Assembly (NCBI GenBank): GCA_964432985.1
Contig: CAYSPT010000005.1
Coordinates: 65,438 to 129,437 of the forward strand
Length of the DNA stretch: 64,000 nt
Reading direction: 5' to 3'
From: CAYSPT01 sp964432985
GTDB taxonomy: Bacteria; Muiribacteriota; CAYSPT01
Shown one piece after another: positions 61,793-64,000 of this stretch. A program made the position numbers and the translations under genes. The notes below the pieces were generated by a model that saw only the letters and a program-made list of their open reading frames with translations, did not search any database and was not told the DNA's origin. Within the stretch, counting starts at the first letter, position 1, and each line of letters opens with the position of its first letter.

Positions 61793-62325
61793 TCAGGAAA
61801 ACTGTACCAACTGGCGGATAGTGTAGTCCAGGACGTCGAAATCAACCGGCTTTATCAGGTACATATCCACGTTTGTCGACAATCTCAGCACATCATCATC
61901 GTCGGTGAACACACCGGAAAAACCGATGATCTTGACGTGGTCGAACTCTTCAATACTCCGGATCTTCTCACAAATCCTCCAGCCGGGCATTTCCGGGATG
62001 ACCATGTCTATCAAGACCAGATTCGGCGTATTCTGACGCAGATGAGTGAAGAACTCGTCTACCTTGGTGGTGGAAAAAACGTCGTAACCCCNNNNNNNNN
62101 NNNNNNNNNNNNNNNNNNNNNNNNNNNNNNNNNNNNNNNNNNNNNNNNNNNNNNNNNNNNNNNNNNNNNNNNNNNNNNNNNNNNNNNNNNNCGCAGATGA
62201 GTGAAGAACTCGTCTACCTTGGTGGTGGAAAAAACGTCGTAACCCCGGTTCTTGAGCTCTTTGGCGTAAATAAAAACGATGTCGGATTCATCGTCTATGA
62301 GGGCAACTGAAATACGGTCCTCCAT
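61793..62325 (-). CDS. Single-domain response regulator (receiver only), spanning an assembly gap
   Basis: After removing the 100-N run and one of the identical 55-bp flanks, the protein is 125 residues. It has the acidic pair DDESD near residues 11-15, the phospho-acceptor Asp in LVLIDMVIPEMPGW, a Ser/Thr-type residue in IIGFSGVF and the conserved Lys in YLIKPVD. No output domain, so it acts in phosphorelay or by protein-protein contact. It is convergent with the upstream operon and divergent from the lipoprotein gene. No histidine kinase is nearby. Confidence 0.88.
62092..62191. other. Assembly gap (100 N) in the response regulator, 55-bp flanking overlap
   Basis: Bases 62037-62091 recur at 62192-62246; collapsing one copy restores a complete receiver domain. 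Confidence 0.93.
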
Positions 62326-62558
62326 GACATTTCCTTTCCCATAAGCAAGCTTTCGGCTTCCATGCCTTCATAAAAAGTATAGCACGAAACAGTACCCTCC
62401 ACAAGTATGTTTACGTAATTGCTTGCATATAATAAATTATTTACATGAGACCGGGCTTCTCCCAGGTCACCTTTCATTCCCTTCGAGACGGGTTTAATCA
62501 AGAAAAACATAAAACCCCTCGGGCACAATGACGAAAAGTAGACTGGAGGTGTCTTTCT

Positions 62559-64000
62559 GTGGGTAAGGTCTGTACGTGGTGCGTCTGTGGAATTCTCGCT
62601 CTGTTTATCGCCGGTTGTGTGTTGTCAGCCCCGGCAATGGCACGGCTGGGACCGTTCGGTTTGCTGAAAGGACGGGTGCTCGACGCAGACACTATGCAGC
62701 CGGTACCCAAAGCATCTTTGACCTTCAAAGCGGAAGGAATTTCTCTCGAGATACGGGATGAGGTGACCGCGTCTGACCAATTGGGTCGGTTCCGGTTTTC
62801 TCCCTTGTATGTTGGACCGGGAGCTTTGATAATTGAAGCTGACGGATATCACACGTTGCGTACGGTGGTAGTCATCAAGAACACCGGCGCAGTGGCGATG
62901 GTCGAGATTGACGAATGGAGTCCGCGTCGGGGTCCGTTTGCCGCCGTGTCCGGAGGACCTCGTGACCATTCTCAACAACGGAGTCCGGGAATGATTAGTT
63001 CGCGGATACAGTCTCGACGAAACTTGACGGGTGACGATAACCTGCTTGACGACAGCGAAAAGGAGCTTCAGGCACAAACCGTCCTGAAGAAGAAAGATGA
63101 CAGCGACCTGGTTTTCCTGGTCCAGAAACTGGACCGCGACCGTAAAGCAGGACACATTGTTACTAAAAATCAAGGTAAGACACGCTCTATCGATCACCTG
63201 TACTCTGCCGAACTGCTCCATCAACCTCATCAATATTCATCTGGCGATGGCCAGTCTGAAACCTATGTAATAATCGAACCGGAAGAGCTGCCTCCGGACG
63301 GTTTAACAGATATCACTCAGCCGTCAGAGCAACAGAGCGCAATCCCATTCGAGTATTCTCATCGGTATCAACACAGTGAGAATGAGATTCCGGATTTCAT
63401 CATCGAACAGGCTCAAAAAGAAGAGACCCGGGAGCCTGAATCAGCCCGGCTGCCCGGCGCGATATGGCAGAACGAATTAAATATAGAAACATCCGCTCAG
63501 CCACCAGTGACGTTGCACAATGGCCAGGGACAGACGGAAAGGGAAGCGCCCGCTGCGCTCCCGGATGCTCAAGATCTTATAAAAAATGCCGATAATAATT
63601 CAAAATATCAGGATTCAAAATATCAGGAGAGTACCACTTCTCCCGAAAAGACAATATCTGACCAGGAGAGACTTCAGCACACCGGAGGTTGGGAGCGGAT
63701 AGGTTCATCTGCTGAGCAGAATTCATCCGCTGGGCAGAGTTTATCCGGAGATCAGGAGCAGAATGAACAGGGTTTGACTGTGATTTCGCTTTTGGACCTG
63801 ACCACGAGCAGGCCGTTGAAAAACGCTTCGGTGCGGTTGAATGGAATAGAAGCAGAATCGCTCGGCGGCGGACATTTCCGGTTGCCGCTGGCGGAACCAG
63901 GCCAGCATTACCTGGTTGTAACACTCGATGGATATGAGGAAATTCGCGACGTGATTCGTATTGGAAACGAACCGGAGCATTACACGATGTACCTGAAGTC
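62559..64000 (+). CDS. Lipoprotein with carboxypeptidase-regulatory-like domains, 3' truncated by window end
   Basis: An open frame of 480 codons runs from GTG 62559 (GGAGG about 10 bases upstream) to the window edge without a stop. The N-terminus MGKVCTWCVCGILALFIAGC fits a lipobox with Cys20 as the lipidated residue. Residues about 35-110 (LKGRVLDADTMQPVPKASLTF...GRFRFSPLYVGPGALIIEADGYHTLRTVVVI) and about 405 onward (LTVISLLDLTTSRPLKNASVRLNG...HYLVVTLDGYEEIRDVIRI) are carboxypeptidase-regulatory-like (transthyretin-fold) domains, separated by a long Gln/Ser/Glu-rich disordered region with small repeats (SKYQDSKYQE). Likely an envelope-exposed structural or adhesive protein. Confidence 0.75.
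   Translation, partial: MGKVCTWCVCGILALFIAGCVLSAPAMARLGPFGLLKGRVLDADTMQPVPKASLTFKAEGISLEIRDEVTASDQLGRFRFSPLYVGPGALIIEADGYHTLRTVVVIKNTGAVAMVEIDEWSPRRGPFAAVSGGPRDHSQQRSPGMISSRIQSRRNLTGDDNLLDDSEKELQAQTVLKKKDDSDLVFLVQKLDRDRKAGHIVTKNQGKTRSIDHLYSAELLHQPHQYSSGDGQSETYVIIEPEELPPDGLTDITQPSEQQSAIPFEYSHRYQHSENEIPDFIIEQAQKEETREPESARLPGAIWQNELNIETSAQPPVTLHNGQGQTEREAPAALPDAQDLIKNADNNSKYQDSKYQESTTSPEKTISDQERLQHTGGWERIGSSAEQNSSAGQSLSGDQEQNEQGLTVISLLDLTTSRPLKNASVRLNGIEAESLGGGHFRLPLAEPGQHYLVVTLDGYEEIRDVIRIGNEPEHYTMYLK

Noticed and set aside
61793..62325. Two separate truncated response-regulator fragments
   Set aside because: They join in frame into one complete receiver domain after collapsing the duplicated gap flanks.

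Overview
The window reads as a chromosome segment of an uncultured diderm (Gram-negative) bacterium. It carries an almost unbroken set of genes for KDO, lipid A and LPS export (kdsD, kdsC, lptC, lptA-like, lptB, lpxI, lpxB, msbA) and many secreted or membrane proteins. A four-subunit 2-oxoacid:ferredoxin oxidoreductase suggests anaerobic metabolism. I cannot place the phylum from sequence alone; gene content and operon habits look like a deep-branching candidate phylum rather than a well-studied proteobacterium. No rRNA, tRNA, CRISPR array, transposase or prophage gene was recognised. Eight 100-N gaps show a draft, probably metagenomic, assembly. Six of them are flanked by identical 55-bp ends and one by 17-bp ends, so most split genes are intact once the overlap is collapsed.

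Layout. 0-9.4 kb: a 20-bp repeat, a HEAT-repeat protein, a secreted TPR protein, folC (minus), a membrane alpha/beta hydrolase (minus), then a membrane-anchored NMT1-like solute-binding protein followed directly by a Ser/Thr protein kinase. 9.4-12.1 kb: a PspC-domain protein and hflK-hflC. 12.1-26.7 kb: a long plus-strand envelope supercluster (kdsD, kdsC, lptC, lptA-like, lptB, DUF3084-like, WecA/TagO-like transferase, holB-like, ricT/PSP1, lpxI, a GnnA-like oxidoreductase, lpxB, msbA, a second lpxB-like gene). 26.7-29.7 kb: small proteins and a 690-residue HEAT-repeat protein. 30-32.7 kb: korDABC. 32.8-36.1 kb: a secreted coiled-coil protein, recO, a sodium:neurotransmitter-type symporter and a 54-residue partner protein. 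36.2-39 kb (minus): ECF sigma factor, zinc-finger anti-sigma factor and a secreted EF-hand protein. 39.2-44.2 kb (minus): secreted endonuclease I, a TPR/OGT-like glycosyltransferase and two overlapping DNA methyltransferases. 44.2-44.6 kb: a 57-bp tandem array. 44.7-51.3 kb: M6-type metalloprotease, an unknown secreted protein, a U32-like protein, a Cys-rich protein and a glycosidase-like membrane protein. 51.6-61.6 kb: a tight operon of a secreted protein, a GldA/GldF/GldG-type ABC system, a DUF4340 protein, an S55 (SpoIVB-like) protein with its motif blocks in swapped order, and a secreted beta-propeller-like protein. 61.8-64 kb: a single-domain response regulator (minus) and a truncated lipoprotein with carboxypeptidase-regulatory-like domains.

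How they work together. KdsD and KdsC supply KDO; LpxI, LpxB and the GnnA-like enzyme act on lipid A precursors; MsbA flips the product; LptB, LptC and the LptA-like protein pass it to the outer membrane. HflK/HflC, PspC, the ECF sigma/anti-sigma pair and the kinase are plausible envelope quality-control and signalling parts.

The most unusual signals are: (1) repeated tandem copies of gene ends, including stop codons, at operon junctions (hflC, holB, the 26.7-kb gene, korC, the propeller gene) and one duplicated gene start; (2) the 57-bp array with nested dyads and promoter-like elements between the methyltransferase pair and the metalloprotease; (3) the Gld-like/S55/propeller operon; (4) a second, diverged LpxB beside msbA; (5) a signal peptide whose hydrophobic core is built from 15-bp tandem repeats.
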